DNA of 64,000 nucleotides, taken from NCBI GenBank assembly GCA_023139105.1, contig JAGLOF010000001.1, positions 1-64,000 of the forward strand, written 5' to 3'. The first letter of the stretch is position 1. Every line of letters starts with the position of its first letter. Shown here in pieces: positions 62,662 to 64,000 of the stretch. The notes beneath the pieces are model-generated. The model was not told the DNA's origin and did no database searches. It worked only from the letters and a program-made list of their open reading frames with translations. This stretch comes from a bacterium (GTDB lineage: Bacteria > Zhuqueibacterota > QNDG01 > JAGLOF01). Made by a program: the position numbers and the translations under genes.

Positions 62662-63651
62662 ATGAAAAATCTAACAAGGGGCTTTATTGGAGCTCTAATT
62701 CTATCAACCAGTATCTTCTCGCAGGAAATACAATTCCCGCAGATGATCAAAGCACTGGATTCCAACTTGCCGGATAATGAAGCTAAAATCTTTGCCCCCG
62801 GCAAGGTTAGTACATCTACAGATGACTGGAAAATAGCCTTCTGTCCAACTGGAAAAGAAATTTTCTTTACAGTAACTGGTCGTGCTCATGCTGCAATTGT
62901 CAACATGAAATATGTTGGAGGTATATGGACTAAACCTGAGGTCATGTCATTTTCTGGTCATTATTTTGATTTCGCCCCAACACTTAGTGCTGATGGCAAG
63001 CGGATGATCTTTGTATCCAGACGTCCTACTGGTCGCCCCGATGATACTTCCGGTACAAAATTTTGGATGGTTCAACGCATTGGCAACACCTGGGGAGATC
63101 CAAAATTATTATCAGACAATATAAATAAGGCAGGCACCAATTTGATGTGGCCATGCCTGGCTGCAAATGACGACCTCTATTTTGTTTGTAAACAGGAGCA
63201 TGGCTACGGAGGTACTGATATTTACAAATCAACTTATATGAATGGTGAATATCAACAACCACAAAACATTGGCTCTCCAGTGAACTCTGAACTAGGTGAA
63301 TACTGTCCATTTATTGCACCCGATGGTTCATATATTATTTTTGAAATAGTGGACAAAAAAGGCGGCCTTGGTAAAGGCGACATGTATATCAGTATACGCA
63401 AGGATGATGGAGATTGGGGTGAGCCACAAAATATGGGCAAGGCCTTTAATTCCCGTGCTCATGACTGTTACCCAACACTATCACCCGACGGTAAATACCT
63501 GTTTTTTCAATCAGAGCGTCGTGTAAGGCTTCCAAGAGAACAGGAACACTTCTCATACTCACAACTTCTTAAGCAGAGTCAACAAAGTGGAGGCTGGGAT
63601 ATATATTGGATTCATACAGACGCACTTAAACCTTTCTTAAACGCCAAATAA
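62662..63651 (+). CDS. Secreted PD40/TolB-like beta-propeller protein
   Basis: 329 residues with signal peptide (FIGALILSTSIFS). At least four PD40-type blades are visible: SADGKRMIFVSRR, AANDDLYFVCKQE, APDGSYIIFEIVD and SPDGKYLFFQSER. Propellers of this type bind peptides or partner proteins in the envelope; no catalytic domain follows. ATG 62662 has GGAG seven bases upstream; the frame is open 18 codons further. Confidence 0.82.
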   Translation: MKNLTRGFIGALILSTSIFSQEIQFPQMIKALDSNLPDNEAKIFAPGKVSTSTDDWKIAFCPTGKEIFFTVTGRAHAAIVNMKYVGGIWTKPEVMSFSGHYFDFAPTLSADGKRMIFVSRRPTGRPDDTSGTKFWMVQRIGNTWGDPKLLSDNINKAGTNLMWPCLAANDDLYFVCKQEHGYGGTDIYKSTYMNGEYQQPQNIGSPVNSELGEYCPFIAPDGSYIIFEIVDKKGGLGKGDMYISIRKDDGDWGEPQNMGKAFNSRAHDCYPTLSPDGKYLFFQSERRVRLPREQEHFSYSQLLKQSQQSGGWDIYWIHTDALKPFLNAK

Positions 63652-63679
63652 ACAATACTAATTTTTTTCACACAACAAA

Positions 63680-63710
63680 GGGCGGCTTTAAAAAGCCGCC
63701 CTCTATTTTA
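63680..63710. terminator. Bidirectional terminator
   Basis: GGGCGGCTT (63680-63688) pairs with AAGCCGCCC (63693-63701), followed by TCTATTTTA; T-rich sequence (63662-63668) flanks the left side on the other strand. Sits between the PD40 gene and the convergent symporter gene. Confidence 0.8.
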
Positions 63711-63732
63711 CTGCCTCCAACGAGTCGATCAA

Positions 63733-64000
63733 CTACAAAAGAAACGATGATAACAGAATAGCTAAAATAAAAACAGGTGCAATATATTTAATTGCAAAAC
63801 TCCAGACTTTAGCACCTTTAAAATTATCAGCACCCTGATACATTTCTTTTAAGGCATTGGGTGTCTTCCATGAAAATCCAATAAATATGGCTACAAACAA
63901 AGCACCGATACTCAGAGACAGTCCGCCCCAGATTGTTGACCACACTCCTAAGAAACTTTCTGACAAGGCGCATGGAACACCTATAGCCAAGGCAATAGCC
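63733..64000 (-). CDS. Neurotransmitter:sodium symporter family protein, C-terminal part
   Basis: Only the last 89 or so codons are in the window; the frame runs off the right edge. It reads AIALAIGVPCALSES, then SIGALFVAIFIGFSW, and ends in a helix IAPVFILAILLSSFLL. This matches the end of SNF/NSS family Na+-coupled amino-acid transporters (12 helices, about 450-500 residues). Confidence 0.75.
   Translation of the reverse strand, partial: AIALAIGVPCALSESFLGVWSTIWGGLSLSIGALFVAIFIGFSWKTPNALKEMYQGADNFKGAKVWSFAIKYIAPVFILAILLSSFLL

Noticed and set aside
1..64000. CRISPR arrays, tRNA, rRNA and insertion sequences
   Set aside because: No regular repeat-spacer array, no tRNA T-loop/anticodon arrangement and no transposase were found; the short repeats seen are degenerate and not evenly spaced.

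Overview
The window is 64 kb of AT-rich bacterial chromosome, mostly ordinary and densely coded, with a few accessory intergenic stretches. The gene families point to an uncultivated member of the Fibrobacterota-Chlorobi-Bacteroidota (FCB) side of the tree, such as a Marinimicrobia-, Calditrichota- or KSB1-type lineage. They include DUF5916 and DUF3857 proteins, a DUF4292 lipoprotein, a membrane-anchored MutS-like ATPase, histidine kinases with an HQLGTP H-box, YfhO, a UMF1-type transporter, an MglA/roadblock module and a fused homocysteine methyltransferase-MetF. This placement is inference from family content; no rRNA, tRNA or CRISPR was found.

Layout. 299-4451 (+): folC, a MutS-like membrane ATPase and a sugar-nucleotide epimerase. 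4773-19476 (-): a long, tightly overlapping surface-glycan operon. Read in its own direction it encodes a TPR lipoprotein, a DUF4292 lipoprotein, a GT2, two GT4s, WecB, a third GT4, a CDP-glycerol-type transferase, a flippase, YfhO and a sensor kinase. 19601-25128 (+): priA, a three-gene MglA-like GTPase/roadblock operon and an MFS transporter. 25476-31986: scattered genes, namely a GT-C membrane protein, a PilX-like secreted protein, a hydrolase, a creatininase homologue, a methyltransferase and a small Cys protein. Several degraded repeats and gene relics lie between them. 32582-41973 (+): an ABC-exporter island with a YtrA-type GntR regulator, three ATPases, five permease-type proteins and a wHTH/membrane-protein pair. 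42417-53935: a DUF5916 barrel protein, MetH-N/MetF, a second PilX-like protein, two DUF3857 transglutaminase-fold proteins and a lineage-specific secreted protein. 54190-64000: penicillin-acylase family protein, YhaM-type exonuclease, NTF2-like protein, two-component system, nitronate monooxygenase-like enzyme, AraC regulator, PD40 protein and the end of a Na+-symporter gene.

Working together. The minus-strand operon encodes lipid-linked glycan assembly (WecB for ManNAc, transferases, flippase), polymer decoration (CDP-glycerol transferase, YfhO) and envelope lipoproteins. The GTPase operon resembles a cut-down MglA/MglB polarity switch with two roadblock-type partners. The ABC island looks like several peptide/antibiotic-type exporters, each with its own small regulator.

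The least expected content is small. There are three gene relics below usual ORF cut-offs: a MenG/UbiE N-terminus, a PP2C/SpoIIE C-terminus and a duplicated permease tail. Two genes share near-identical promoter regions. Two distant PilX-like beta-helix proteins are paralogues. Three families of short degenerate repeats are arranged as inverted arms. An 11-bp inverted repeat could mask a ribosome-binding site.
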